Assembly: GCA_012934845.2 (NCBI GenBank)
Contig: WNNJ02002030.1
Location: forward strand, 1-64,000
DNA length: 64,000 nucleotides
DNA from: Pomphorhynchus laevis
Taxonomy: Eukaryota; Acanthocephala; Palaeacanthocephala; Echinorhynchida; Pomphorhynchidae
Direction: 5' to 3'
Shown here: in pieces, positions 32,568 to 45,639 of the stretch
How the letters are laid out: the number at the start of each line of letters is the position of its first letter
How positions within the stretch are numbered: position 1 is the first letter of the stretch
Translations under genes and position numbers: made by a program
The notes under the pieces: model-generated
Databases searched by the model: none
The model's input: only the letters and a program-made list of their open reading frames with translations
Told to the model about the DNA's origin: nothing

Positions 32568-35500
32568 TATAACTTTTGAATTTAATTGATTAAATAACTG
32601 GACAATAAGGTTCATTTATGAGTAGTATAAAATTTCAATAGGGATACTAAAAACGTTTTTAGGATACTAAAAACTTTAAATTCATACTCGATTTCGCAAC
32701 ATATTAGTCAGTTTATTTGATAGAAAAATTTGAATACACATATAATCGATAAGATTTTTTACGTCAATAATCAGATATATAGTCAATTTTAACAGATCAC
32801 CGGGTGATTTTGAAGCAGAAACCAGCTACGTACCATTACTTCATTACTTACAATTACATACACCTTGATTCACATGTCATATTTCAGCTGACATATTGGT
32901 ATTGTTTCGTCCGCTACTGTAATGGGTCCACTCGGACTTGGAAAATGTACCGCTGTAGGTTACTTTTGATCACTATTTGCACTTTCAAATTCGAATCTAG
33001 TTTATTTCGATAGGTGGTATACGTCTGATCGACTAGGCTAACCATCAAGTACAGCTAGAGTTCTTCAATATATGAAACCTTCAATGTAATAAATTTCCAA
33101 AACCGTATTTTCCAAGATCTATTTTAAGCGGTCTTTATATTTAACACTGATGTGATCAGAAGATAATTGAATCGATGCTGGTGATCCTTTAATTCTGCCA
33201 TTTCGTTCAGTAAGTAATTAATTTTGTAGATAAATATTCATTGCTAGTTATTTCATTTGATTTTTTTAATGGTTTATATTGTTTTAGATTTTTAATATTT
33301 AGGTTAGTCGAAGTTTGTTAGGAATTAAATTTATTACTTGTAAATACTTGATTATTAACATTCTCAGTATTACAATGTTTAGTGAGGTACTTTGATTGGA
33401 AATTCTGATATATGTAGATGATGTTTGTCATGGTGAAAATCGTTATAAATCAGCAATTTGTGGTGTTTCGATCGCTTAGCGATCGAAACATATTTGTGTC
33501 ATCAATCAATTGCTAAATATTATTGATAAAACTATTTCGGCAATCAAAATGTTTGCTTGAATAAGGTATACACGGCAAACTATGAGTTGATTGTGATTCC
33601 CAAATAGTAATTAATTGAAATAGTTATTAATTTAAATGTATCATATTTAAATTGAGGTACCAATCAAATCTTAAGTGAGATGATCGTTGTTACGAGTAAG
33701 TATGTCAGAAGTTCCAATTCAAAATTTTTTAGTGAATCTACAAGTAATTCAAATAATTAAAATATCAATTTTATCAATTTATTAAATTTGTCTTTTATTT
33801 GTCTTTCATACTCCTAATGACCTCTAATCCATATTATGATACAACGTATGCTATTTATTATTCAATTCATAAAAATTGACTTTTATTTTAAATTTCAATT
33901 TTAAATTTAACTTTATATTAATGAAATATTATATAACAATTATTTATTATTTATAATTATTTTATTATTATCATCATGTTTAACTTATAAATAATTTAAT
34001 ACACGTATACCTAGTTCCTTGATCTGTAGCAGAATCTACAAACACGTATTTTTGTATTTATTTAAAACATTATTACTAAAATTATTCTACATTATTAAAT
34101 GTATTAAATAATGAATATATCTATTATTTATCTTTCACAGCAACAGCCAAAGCATCATCAGAAAAACATAACACAAGTCGTTCATCTTTTTATTAGTAAA
34201 CAAATTGCATTTTTTGTTTACTAATAATGCTAGCGTGCGATATATACATAAATTTTATATTGATCATGCTCTATATATCATCAAAATAAGAAATTTATTT
34301 TGTTACCTGATCTATCAGGTGATATATTTTTTGTTTTGATGATATAAATAATTTTTTTGTTTGATGATATATCACCTGATCTATCATCAAAATAAATTGT
34401 TGTTTTAATGATATATCCCTTGATCTATAATCAAAATAAATTTTGTTGACAATCAACACAAGTTTTATTGCAGTCAATTTCGTTAAATGTTCGGTTATTC
34501 ATAGTTTAATAATAAAACAACTTTATAGTGCATACTGTTCAAAAAACACCTGATTAGCATCGTAAATAAAATGTATCTCATTAGCATCTTAGCACACGCA
34601 TCTTTTTAAGAGCTTTCAGTTAATTTTACCACTATAGTTTTATCTTGAATATTAAATGAAAATCAGAGAAGTCCACTATACTACTGAGTATAATTACAAA
34701 AAACAATAAGTAAAGTATGTTTAAGCTAGAATACAAATTATTACTGACGGTCACTAATATTTACCCTTACATATTTGACATTAACTATTAATCTATTATA
34801 GATTAATAGTTAATTTAATAGATTATAATCTATTAATCTATTTTAGATTAATAGTAATTAATTAATTAATTTAATTAATTAAATTAAAGAATTAATTCTA
34901 TTATAAAGCTTCAAGTAAAGAATCTCGTTTATCTTCTAATCAACGAGATTTTTATATATATTTGCATTCATACGAAGAAATTGAGTAAGCATATCCCTCA
35001 TATTAAAGAATCAAGACAATTTAAAAAAATTGACTTTATTCTTAAATACTTACAATTACCTTGAAAATGGGTTCGCTTGGAAACCGTAATATTGGTTTTA
35101 ACAACAATGTTCTGTCGGCGGATGCCTTTTCTTCTTTCGACAATAATGTGGACCGACATCCTCGACTCTCTTTCAAATTTAAGAAAGTTTAATTTTTAGC
35201 ATTTATAGAGATTAAGCGATCTGAATTAAGATTAATTTACATGGATTAAAATAATTAATATATATTAATTATTAATATAATAAAAATATATTAATTTAAT
35301 ATTTATTTATATATATTAATTAAAATTAATATATATTTATGATATATATTAATTAAAAAATAAATATTCTTGGATTAATAATTTTTTAATATAAAAAGTT
35401 TAATTTTTAGCATTTATAGTACAAGAGATTAAGCGATCTTTCAATTAAGCGATCTGAATCATTTATTACATCGACAGCAAGAACAATTTGTATTTTATAA

Positions 35501-35802
35501 TTAATTGGTAACAGATAAAGCAAAAAATTGTTTAAAACAGAACTAAAAAACATAATGCTTTTTCTTATTTGCTTGCCATTAAAGTAACTAAAGTTACTTT
35601 GTTGATTGTAAATCTTTGAATGTAAATCTTTGTTATATTAAGGATAATCGTTTATTTGCTTGCTTACTGCGAATAAATATAAATATTAAATTAAATATAT
35701 AATTATTTATCATAAACAATATAAAATTTGAAATTGTTATTATATTAAACTACACTATAACAATCATTTGTGAATTGTAAGATTTAATTTATCTTTTGGC
35801 TG
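32568..35802. other. AT-rich intergenic stretch
   Basis: No gene was recognised. It contains a perfect 25-bp palindrome (33465-33489) and a patch at 34300-34445 where CCTGATCTATCA and TTTTGATGATATA boxes recur in both orientations. A short stretch at about 33855-33905 resembles the AT-rich repeats at 32.45 kb. Confidence 0.45.
33465..33489. repeat. Perfect 12-bp-arm palindrome
   Basis: GTTTCGATCGCT, a single T, then its exact complement. It is a strong small hairpin in unique sequence; no role is visible. Confidence 0.8.
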
Positions 35803-36012
35803 TCATTTCGGAATTTCATACCATTGTGAATAGTACGAATTTGGATTGTATTGAAATTGTCCATACTGCGGTTGAAGTTGTTGCATTAGTTGTTCTGGTC
35901 TAATACCGTAGTTTGGATTGTTGCTACTTTGAACGTATTGCTGTACGAGATCTTCTAATTGCTTATCAATAGATGGTTGTCTGCCAAAAATCCTTGAAAA
36001 TATCGCCGGCAT
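35803..36012 (-). CDS. Small hypothetical protein, Gln/Tyr/Asn-rich
   Basis: A 69-codon frame from a true ATG at 36012. The first 30 residues (FSRIF...QLEDLVQQYVQ) could form an amphipathic helix. The rest is rich in Q, N, Y and P. Composition is less AT-biased than neighbouring spurious frames, which favours real coding. There are no family motifs, signal peptide or membrane span. It could be a complete small gene or a terminal exon. Confidence 0.35.
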   Translation of the reverse strand: MPAIFSRIFGRQPSIDKQLEDLVQQYVQSSNNPNYGIRPEQLMQQLQPQYGQFQYNPNSYYSQWYEIPK

Positions 36013-36829
36013 CGCTGATTTTTAGCACCACTCTTACAAAAAAATATGTTTACTCTTGATAGCTTCGTAACTATTCTTATACAATGTATAATTTTTAAGA
36101 ATGCGTTTCTAGCGAATATATAGAATTCACACGATGACCTCAATTAGTTAGCGAACAACCAAAAATTGCACGCATACTTGTGCTCTTTTGGAATTGCATC
36201 ATTAATATTCCATTTTTTAATACGAAAAATTCCTTTTGATTATCAAATGCTGAGTTTACTGTTAAATTTAAAACTTTATATATAACTTCAAAATTGCTTT
36301 CAAAATTGAATGGCAAAATACTATTATGTTTGAATTACCAAGTGCTACGTAAAGTTTAAAGATTAAAGTAAAAATGTTAGCTTTAACATCATGTTGATAC
36401 CGCATTATATCATCTATAGTGATTGCTGCACCGTGATATATTTCTTGAATTGATACTTTTGATTCATTATATCGAACTATGAATGAACGAGTATGCAAAT
36501 AGTAACAAATATATTGTTAATTGAGACAACATTGTGAAGGAGAATAAGATCAAATTGTTATATATCATTTAATATATATAATAATTATATTTATATTATA
36601 TTTATAAATGATATAAATATCATAGATAAATAAATATTATAATAAATATGATATATAATGTTCTATAATATAGAATATTAAATTACATAATCAGATCAGA
36701 TAACTAAGCATACGTATTTTATAATATATATAAATTAAAAATAATTAAATAATAAATAATTATATAAGATTTTATAAAATTTATATTTTATAAAGTTAAA
36801 ATTGAAATAAAAATAAAGTTTTATGAATT
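36013..36829. other. AT-rich non-coding
   Basis: This lies upstream of the small minus-strand ORF. A 76-codon frame at 36268-36498 (-) has no recognisable motif and is not called. Confidence 0.4.
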
Positions 36830-37400
36830 AACTAATAAATAATATACAATGTATCAGAATAAGGATTAAGGAACATCAGGAGCAACCGCAATGTTATCAG
36901 GTTTCGACCCTTATTCATCGGCCCAACATAACAGCGGGGCCAAATATATGCTAATGACGTATTTCCTCTGATGAAATTTGATTATTTAGTGTGTCTTATT
37001 CTAATACGAAGTATATTGTTTATTAGCCGTAAAATATTTAGTCTAATAGTTTGTTTAAATAAATTTTTAATAATCTTGTGATGTTTGTTATATTCTAAAA
37101 TTATTTAAAAAAATCAATTAAACTTGCTTGAAAATTAGCAGATAAATAATGTCGTATCAATAATACATAGTTTCAGTATTTCTGACAGATATATTACCAG
37201 AAAATCAAAGTCCACAGGTCAATAATAACTTGTCAGTAGAACAAATTAATCAGATAACTGAGTCTACGTATTTGATACGATATATAAATAAAGATAAATA
37301 ATTATATAAAATTTTATATCAAGTTAAAATTTAAAATAAAAGTCAATAATATCAGATCTGATAAGTGAGCATCCGTATTTTATTTATACATAAATCAAAA
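36830..37400 (-). repeat. Dispersed repeat with GGGTCGAAAC box and 8-bp arms
   Basis: This is the best-preserved copy of a family also seen at about 18.55, 30.2, 30.4, 41.7, 41.95, 42.45 and 43.3 kb. GAATAAGG at 36857-36864 is perfectly complementary to 36909-36916. On the minus strand the enclosed part reads GGGTCGAAAC, then a CTGATAACAT segment, then CCTGATG. A GCGGGGCCAAATATATGC block and a CCTCTGATGAAATTTG block follow. End-like sequences with TCTACGTATTT or GCATACGTATTTT occur at about 36700, 37260 and 37370. Confidence 0.6.
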
Positions 37401-37930
37401 ATAAAGATAAATCATTAATAATATATGGGATGTTATACAATTTATATTTACAAAAAGTTAAAATTTAAAATTTTAAGTTATCTGTTTTGTTCAGTTTTAT
37501 TTTATAAAAATAAAGATTATAAGATTATAATATAAGATTATAATTATAAGATTTTATACAATATATATTTATATAATTGAAATTTTACGAGTATGAAATA
37601 TATTTTAAATTCAGACAACATTATGAAGATCAAATTTTTAATATAGAATATATAATATAGAATATACTATTAAAAATAAATATTTTTATAATTTAAAATA
37701 TTATATTTTTTAATAATCAGGTCAGATAACCACTGACCTGAAAATAAATAATTATTTATTTTTATTTTTATTTTCAAAAATAAAAATAAATAATTATATA
37801 AGATTTTATACCATTAATAATTTAATATCATAGAATATACTATTAAAAATAAATAATTTTATAATTTGATATATTATATTTTTTAATAATAATTATTTTT
37901 ATGCTCTTCGCAATCATATATACTATATAA

Positions 37931-37936
<6 letters not shown>

Positions 37937-37995
<59 letters not shown>
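37937..37995. repeat. (TA)n microsatellite
   Basis: About 29 uninterrupted TA dinucleotides. Confidence 0.95.
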
Positions 37996-38005
<10 letters not shown>

Positions 38006-38913
38006 TTTGTATATAATTTCTATACAATCATATATCTATATTCAATCATATTTGAATGATTGTACAAGTGAATCTCAAACGAATTTCGCTCAAAGATTCA
38101 CAATCGTAGACCCGATTAATAGAATATATATAACAACCATAGAGTCGATTCAAATACGTGCATCTAAATATTATCTTACAAAATTCCAGATTAATTTGTT
38201 ATTGCTATTTTTGGACAATTAATTTTAATTTTATCAATTTAAAATAGGTTATTGTTGTTATAAATTCTTAATACAAGAAACATTTGTGCTTTTAATAGTA
38301 TTTAAAAAGAACAAATTCGTCATACGTGGTGACGACAAAGCAGTTAATTTTATGTAATAAAAAAGTTAGAAAGATTAATAATTAATATAAATCAATAAAA
38401 AAAATTAAAATTTTATTATTTATTCTACTTTAAAGCATAATTTTGTGTGTTAATTGAACCATTTAAGTAAACTTTAGAATGTAAATTCAATTAAATTACG
38501 TCGTGTTAAACTATTAAAAGTAATTTAATAAGTTCTAAATTAATCATTTTTAGACTAATCAATCTAATTAAATGCATCCATTAGTGTTCTTCAACTTTAA
38601 CTATTACCATTTTTTGCTTTTAACTGATTTGCTGAGGATATTTGACTTTTTCTCAAGTAAATCGAGGTTATTTGGATTTTTGAATTCAAAGTGTTTTGGA
38701 TTTTTTATTTCTTAAATAAAATAAATACTAAATAAAATAGTTTCGCTCTTTATGGATGATCTAGTAATTTAATATTATCAAGTAATTTAATATTTGTAAT
38801 AGCTGAGTCAAATATATCAAAATTCAAAACGATTTTTTCTTATGTCTTATGGATATAAATTTGGTGTAAATATAAAATTATTATCTTTTAAAATTGCGTT
38901 CGGAGAGAGTGTA

Positions 38914-39086
38914 ATCATTCGTTGGCTCTTTCTCCGAGAAAAATAAGAAAAATAGTATTATTTTAGAATTTTCGGCAATGCGATTGGCCTCTTCAGAAGA
39001 CACACAGAAGATACCAATCGCGCTGGTAAAAATTCAAAAATAAAACTATTTTACTTATTTTGGTCGGAAAAAGAGCCAACTAATGA
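38914..39086. mobile_element. MITE-like inverted-repeat element
   Basis: Ends of about 23 bp are inverted copies with few mismatches (ATCATT, one variable base, GTTGGCTCTTT...CCG). The arms continue to pair imperfectly inward to GCGATTGG/CCAATCGC around a short centre. Total length is about 173 bp with no coding potential, as for a foldback or MITE element. Confidence 0.7.
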
Positions 39087-40998
39087 TAAAGTAATGATTT
39101 TCAATTGTTGAAAAACATTGTCAATTAAGACGCTATCTGCGCAGAACATTTTTGTTTTACCTGATTTACAAAAGATATTTGAAATTTTCAAATATCCTAA
39201 AGTTTAAATATCTATAAGTCCAAATTAAAATGATTTGGACTTTTGAATTTAAATGTAAATTTGGAATTTTATTAAATTATTTTAAATTAAATTATTTATA
39301 TTTTTTAATTTTGTATGAATTTAGAAATACTAAATGATCCCTACATTCATACTAGATGTATGGATCAGTAACTTAACAATCTGGAAGGTTTATAAATCTT
39401 ATAAGATTATGATAAATATAATCTTATATCTTCATTGTAATGACCTTGTTATTGTCATTTCATTGTTATTTATTGGTATTCATGCTCGTATTCGCCATCT
39501 ATTGTATCATTCGTGTCAAATTTAAAATGACTTTTGTAAAGTTGAAAACTTGTGGAAGGTATAAAATAAACATTTTTCTCGTGTCTATAAAATATACACG
39601 CAATGACCAAAATTAATTTAAAAATGAATTAAACAAAAAAGTTATCTTGTTACTAAATATTTGATAAAATTTCAAATGACAAAATATCAGAGTAGACCAA
39701 TTTAAATTAAGGAAACAAATATGGAATATCAAACATTCTTATTCTTTGTTCACTAAGAGTTATCATTGCAGATGGACTAAAATGCATTTATGTCCATCTG
39801 AAAAAAACTAATTATATTTTAAACTAGCATTTTGAACATGTTGATATGCCGACAAGAACATCTGGGAATTATAATCAATAACAAAATATTAAAATTAAGT
39901 TTCAATAACTACATGAAAAAGCTAGTGATAGATACTAATATACTTTTTACTAGATTAAAATATTGCGCTAGTAGTGATCAAACGCTAAAGGAAATACATC
40001 ACGAGTTGAATTTGGCTCAGTTTCGATTTCGGATAGAAGAATATGGACATTCATTGTCCGGTAGAACATTTTATTTTGTCGTTTACAGTGTTTTACCGAT
40101 AGTTTGAGTCGATATTTTTAAATATCGAATATGCCCCATTATATTCACGTAAAATGATCTGTTAACTGGACGTTCATATCTATGGATACATTTATATTTA
40201 GGAATAAAGTGTTTATTTTAGAGATGAACTTATTCGTTTAATAAACGTTAACCAGTTAACAAGAGCATAAATTTCACTGTCCCGCATATTCAATGCGCAT
40301 TAAATTTGACGTACTTTTAATTACCTCTAAAAAATACATATTAATATTATTTCTATCTAATCTCATTTATAATTATAATATATTTATATTATAAATATTA
40401 TATATTATATAATATTATATATATTAAAAGTATAATATAATTGTACTTATACGAATCTCGTTCATTTTTATTTATATAAATAAAAATAAACTGTATATTT
40501 TAATTAAGTACAAAGCATTTCTAAAAATTCAAATGTCTCTCATACATTTGGCTCCGCTAAATGGTCATATAACGACAAAAATATTTTATTTACTTTCGGA
40601 ATTACTAAATATTCCAGATAAATACATTTTAAATGCACATATAAAATATGCTTGCATTTATCTAAAAAAGAAATTTCAGGTACCCCAATTAGATTTATAT
40701 TCTTTACAGCTATAGGTTACATAATTTCTACATTACAAAACAGGATATGTAAATCACTGATATTTATATAATTTAAAACCATCAGAAAAATTAAAAATGT
40801 GCGATGATTTCTTAATTTTGCTCAGTTTTCCTTCATTGATTTGACGTGTTTTATTATCAAATCGAATTTCATATTTTTATCAAGCATTCATAAACAGACA
40901 TTTTTTTATAAAATACATAACACATTAAATCAAATATATCAAATAGAATATAAAATCTGGAATATTAAATTTGGAATTCAATTTGAAATTGTATATGA
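39087..40998. other. AT-rich intergenic, possible LINE scrap
   Basis: Mostly featureless. At 39832-40107 (+) a 91-codon frame includes LGIIINNKI...FNNYMKKLV...ILFTRLKYC, which recalls the post-catalytic region of LINE reverse transcriptases. The match is by eye and weak. Confidence 0.3.
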
Positions 40999-41265
40999 TT
41001 AATTAGATTGTTTATTCTCCATTGTCAGCCATTTATTTAGAATAAATCTGTTAGGAAAAATTGACACGATCTGATCACAATCTCGAAGACATCCAAGAAA
41101 TTGTGTGTTAAACAATTTTAAAATTATTCCATTTGTTTTGTCTGCAATTTCTGCATTTCTCCACGATGTATCTAGATTATACTGCACAGATGGCATGGCC
41201 TTGGATATTGATTTTAAACTTGACATCGAAAGTAAAATAAGTACAATATTCGACGAATAGGTCAT
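40999..41265 (-). CDS. Small hypothetical protein, possibly secreted
   Basis: An 88-codon frame from ATG 41265. The first 23 residues are hydrophobic and Ser-rich (NIVLILLSMSSL), like a signal peptide. The remainder has two cysteines close together (CLRDC) and no known motif. The frame could also be a single exon of a larger gene. Nothing nearby helps assign it. Confidence 0.3.
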   Translation of the reverse strand: MTYSSNIVLILLSMSSLKSISKAMPSVQYNLDTSWRNAEIADKTNGIILKLFNTQFLGCLRDCDQIVSIFPNRFILNKWLTMENKQSN

Positions 41266-41639
41266 TATAAAAATTGTAAATATTCTAGTTTTAAAATGTT
41301 AGTTCCCAGGAACTGTTTCTTTTTTTGAAGCTTGTGTATATATTCCCATTTGGAATAAATACAAAAATATATATTCTATTCGTTTGATTGTAAAGCATTG
41401 TGCTGATTTTCAATAAATTAACTCGTAATTGTTATGGTTTACATTCTCCTATCTTTGGGTAATTGGTGTATAAATTGAAGAACTCAATTATAAATGTCAA
41501 GTAAAAAAGGTTTTCGACAAAAACACAATTTGAAGATCCACTTGATATGGAATGGCAATTATAAATATGAAATTTTATTAATTATAATATAAAACTCGAA
41601 AATAAAGTTGTAAAATATAAATTATTAAAATATAATTAA

Positions 41640-42590
41640 AAGTAAATTTAAACTAACAAGTGAAAAATTAATAAGTAGGGATAATAAATAATATACATTG
41701 CATTAGAATAAGACACACTAAATAATAAAATTTAATCAGAGGAAATACATTATTAGCATTCATGCATACCATATAATATAAAATATAATACATTAAATAT
41801 TGAAATTTTAAGAATTGCAACAATATTAAATTGTAAATATTAAATTTACAAAATATAAATCAACAAAATATTATAAAAAAATTAAAATCTTGAGCGAAAA
41901 ATTTTATGGATGGGTAATACACAATATACATTGTATTAGAATAAAATACTAAAATCAGTTAAATTTCATCATAAAAATACGTCATTAGCATGTATTTAAT
42001 AATAATTTATAATAATTTATAATATTTGATATAATACATATAAACTAATATTACTGATTATCAAAGTATATATCTTGACACGAACTTTACATTAACATCA
42101 ATTAAAACTACTTTTAATTTATATTGTAAAGATGACATATTTAAATTTACAAGAAACATATTTTTGCATTAGCATTCATGCATACCATATAATATAAAAT
42201 ATAATGCATTAAATAATGAAATTTTAAGAATTGCAACAATATTAAATTGTAAATATTAAATTTACAATATATAAATCAACAATATATTATAAAAAAATTA
42301 AAATCATATTTAAAAAAGATAAAATAAATAAGATTAAATCTTATTAAATTTTATTTAAATCTTATTTAATGTATTTAAAAAATAAATTTAAACTTTTAAG
42401 CGAAAATTTTTTATGGATGTATAATAAATAATATACTTCGTATTAGAATAAGACACACTAAATAATCAAATTTCATCAGAGGAAATACATCATTAGCATA
42501 TATTTGGCCCCGCTGCTATGTTGAATCAGGGAACTAGGGATGCAAATTGTTGATAACATAGCAGTTCTTTCAGACGTTTTATAATCGTGA
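41640..42590 (+). repeat. Three tandem-like copies of the dispersed AT-rich repeat
   Basis: Blocks near 41680-41810, 41900-42000 and 42415-42590 share the strings ATTAGAATAA, ACACTAAATAAT and TCAGAGGAAATAC with the 36.9-kb element, in the opposite orientation. A CATTCATGCATACCATATAA block occurs at about 41757 and 42170, and inverted near 62370 and 61540. Confidence 0.6.
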
Positions 42591-44220
42591 TTCTGATGCA
42601 TCGCATATTATCGCTAATTATGAAAATTAATTTTTTAAAATTTTTATTAAATTCAGATTTTTTTAAATCTGAATTATACAACATCCAAAGATTAAAATAT
42701 TTGTTTAAATTTATAGTACAAAATATATAGACTCAGTTAAATGATCTTATTAGCTTATTTTATTAGGATATTTTATTATATTTTTTATAAATTAATTTTG
42801 TAATTAATTTACAAAATTAATTGACAATACCCTACTTTAGAAGGCCGTTCACGACAAATATCCGGTTACTATGAAAGCATGTAGATTTAACTTTTGATCT
42901 CTATATGATTTCAAGGGTTAATATGCAATTATCAAATTATATTCATTTTTAAATCTATTCTATCATAAAATCATATATAATTATTTATCACTATCTTTAA
43001 TTTATATATAGTACAAAATACATAGAATCAGTTAAATGATCTTATTAGCTTATATATCGGATATTTTAGCGTATAATTTGGATATTTTATAAGTTAAAAT
43101 ATTATTTATATATTAATATTTATTGGTTATAAATTGTCGAAATTTAAAAATATCCGATAATAAATAATCGAAATATCTAATAATAAATAAAATCTTTTGA
43201 ATTCTCGGGGATGATACGCAATTAAATAGTTACATTTGACTCGAAAGCAATTCTTTATGATATTAATAAATAATTAAATTAAGAATTGAATTAGAGATCA
43301 TCAGGAGGGATTTTTATGTTATCATACTTTGACCTCTATTACACATTACAGACCTTAATTTTTAACAAGTACAGAATAGAATACGAATTACAGAATTCCC
43401 ACTATGTAAATTCATAAATCAAACAACTCTCTAAAAACAAGTATATACAAGCAAAAGAGTTAAACATATGAGCAAACATATGAGTTGAAAATATAATTAA
43501 ACTACAAAATCGGTATATCGCAATCAAATTCCATAGATGAGTTCTACCATAATTGGTATGATAAATTAGTTTATCACGAATATACTAATATGCAATAATA
43601 TACTAATATGCAAATATATTTGCTGGTAGCCACACTCCTTCCTTTCCGAAACCATAAATTTGCTGGTTTCCTTCCGAAACAAAATCGCAAAATCATTTAT
43701 GTCGTTTTAAAACTCAAATGCTTATATTATCTTATATTATATCTTATATAAGATATAATATAATATATTATATTATATAATTAATATAATATATAAGATA
43801 TACTTATCTTATATTATCTTATATTATCTTTATTTTTGACTTTTTATATTTTATGTTACCTTGCATTGTTAATAAATACGAAGTGTTATTAAACATTGTT
43901 TTTAAAATAATAATATAATTTTATTTGGTTTGGATTAAATTATAATTAATTACTTATGATTTTGCTTTTATTTTTATGATTTTGTTTTTTCCTTTTCTTG
44001 TTTGTTTTTGTTTGTTTCAATGTGTGTTGTTCCATTTTTATTGTATGCATGTGTTGTTTTTCGATATTTTCTGTTTCTTTTAAGTGGAAATGCGGTGCAC
44101 ATTAATGCTAGTACTTTCGAAATGAAAGACTATATTTATATTTTATATTTATAAAATATTAATATTTATATTAAAATATTATATTAAATATTATATTTAA
44201 GTATTATATTAAATATTATA
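42591..44220. other. AT-rich intergenic with repeat fragments
   Basis: Two copies of a CATAGA-TCAGTTAAATGATCTTATTAGC-like block (about 42725 and 43028) and a short member of the CGAAA-box family (about 43285-43340) are present. Simple TTATATTATC runs lie at 43730-43830. There is no gene. Confidence 0.5.
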
Positions 44221-44230
44221 GTATATTAAA

Positions 44231-44407
44231 TCATCATTTGGTCGGCTTCATAAATTATCCTCGTGTGAATTCTTTAATTTTGAATTCAGCACTGTACACT
44301 ACAAGGTGGAATGATGAGGTCCACCTACTCTGATTGTAGTGTACAGTGCTGCATCTAAAATTAAAGAATTCACACGAGGATAATTAATGAAGCCGACCAA
44401 ATGATGA
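44231..44407. repeat. Large palindrome with 74-bp arms
   Basis: Arms 44231-44304 and 44334-44407 are inverted copies with a handful of mismatches, around a 29-bp centre that itself contains AGGTGGA/TCCACCT. The right arm and what follows is directly repeated at about 44687-44806. Confidence 0.88.
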
Positions 44408-44806
44408 TACTCGCTCGTGTATGCAATCGTTCATTCTATTTACCTGGCAAATTCCGGTTTCCTGTCAAAGAAAATTCAAAAAACAGATTGTCGGTTGTTT
44501 CCGGCAACTGTAGTGCTATCTCCGTCTTTTTGTTACAAAAGACGGAAACAACGTACAGTTTGCACAAGTGGAAATGTGTTCCTTACAAACTGTATCGTTT
44601 GTTTTTACAGAAAGGCAGCAGAGGAAAATTTCAGCAGATCATTAAAGGACCGAAACACGAAAGGTAGGCGTAGGCTCACTGCTGATGAGGTCCACCTACG
44701 CTGATTGTAGTGTACAGTGCTGCATCTAGGATTAAAGAATTCACACGAGGATAATTTATGCAAATGATGATACTCGCTCGTGTATGCAATCGTTCATTCT
44801 AGTGTA
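44316..44806 (+). repeat. Element flanked by 120-bp direct repeats
   Basis: About 120 bp from 44316 (GAGGTCCACCTAC through TCGTTCATTCT) recurs at about 44687-44806. The 250 bp between is moderately GC-rich, with short open frames in two registers that show no known motif and an internal CCGTCTTTT/AAAAGACGG hairpin. Just before the second repeat lies a module (44642-44737) with GGACCGAAAC, CTGATGAGGTCC and 7-bp complementary arms. Much of it aligns with the array unit at 52744-52848. Confidence 0.7.
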
Positions 44807-45639
44807 TTAAATATTAATATACTTGCATTGTTACTAAACATTGTTATTAAAATATTAATATTTACAAATTTCTGCTAAAGTAGATTCAGGTAACAAAATT
44901 AATAAAATTAAGACGCTAAGAAGAATATGCGTTTTTATGATTCGTATTCAATACGACAAGTTTAGAGATTATCCAAAAATGCCAAAAATGCATTTGAATC
45001 ACTTTTCTCAACGACATACATTGAGCTTGTTTCAGAGATTTGAAATAAACTTAATAAACTCAAGCCTTTGATATATTCTTAAATTTATTCAAGTCAAATT
45101 CGGAAACCAATTTCACCGTAATAGCAAAACTTAGTTAACTTACTCAGTATATAAGAATAGCGAGTAATTTATTGTTCAATATTTAAGAATTCTCATGAAT
45201 CGCTAGTCTCCTTTTTGTTTCCCATGGGGTATGCTGGTTAAGACAAAACGGCAATATGAAAGTATTAAGAAGGTAACTGGACTAATAAAGGAGCATAAAC
45301 TGCGGGTTCTTTATGTCAAAACTAGACGTATCATTTAGGCGTGTTATAGACATTAAATGGCTTAACTGTAAGTAGTCGCCTGCGTGTTTCCAGCAGAGAT
45401 CGGACCTCACATTTGTGAATAGGATTTTAAATGTAAAAATCGCTTTTCTTAAAGTTATCTGAAAATTATGCTCTCTTTTATTCCAATTTTCTTTGTTGTT
45501 TTATTAATTATTAAAAAATCTTAATTGCACATAATGCAATTGTATTTATGAATTGAAATTGAATTTACTGCAAGAAAATATCTACATTATCACTTTTCTA
45601 GTAACTTTGTTTCAATTAGTCTTTTAGTATGAACACAGC
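44807..45639. other. Intergenic, no gene seen
   Basis: AT-rich sequence without recognisable exons or repeats. Confidence 0.45.

Noticed and set aside
44401-44704. Two overlapping open frames of 88 and 95 codons.
   Set aside because: They lie inside a repeat element with hairpins, have no motifs, and start within the palindrome arm.
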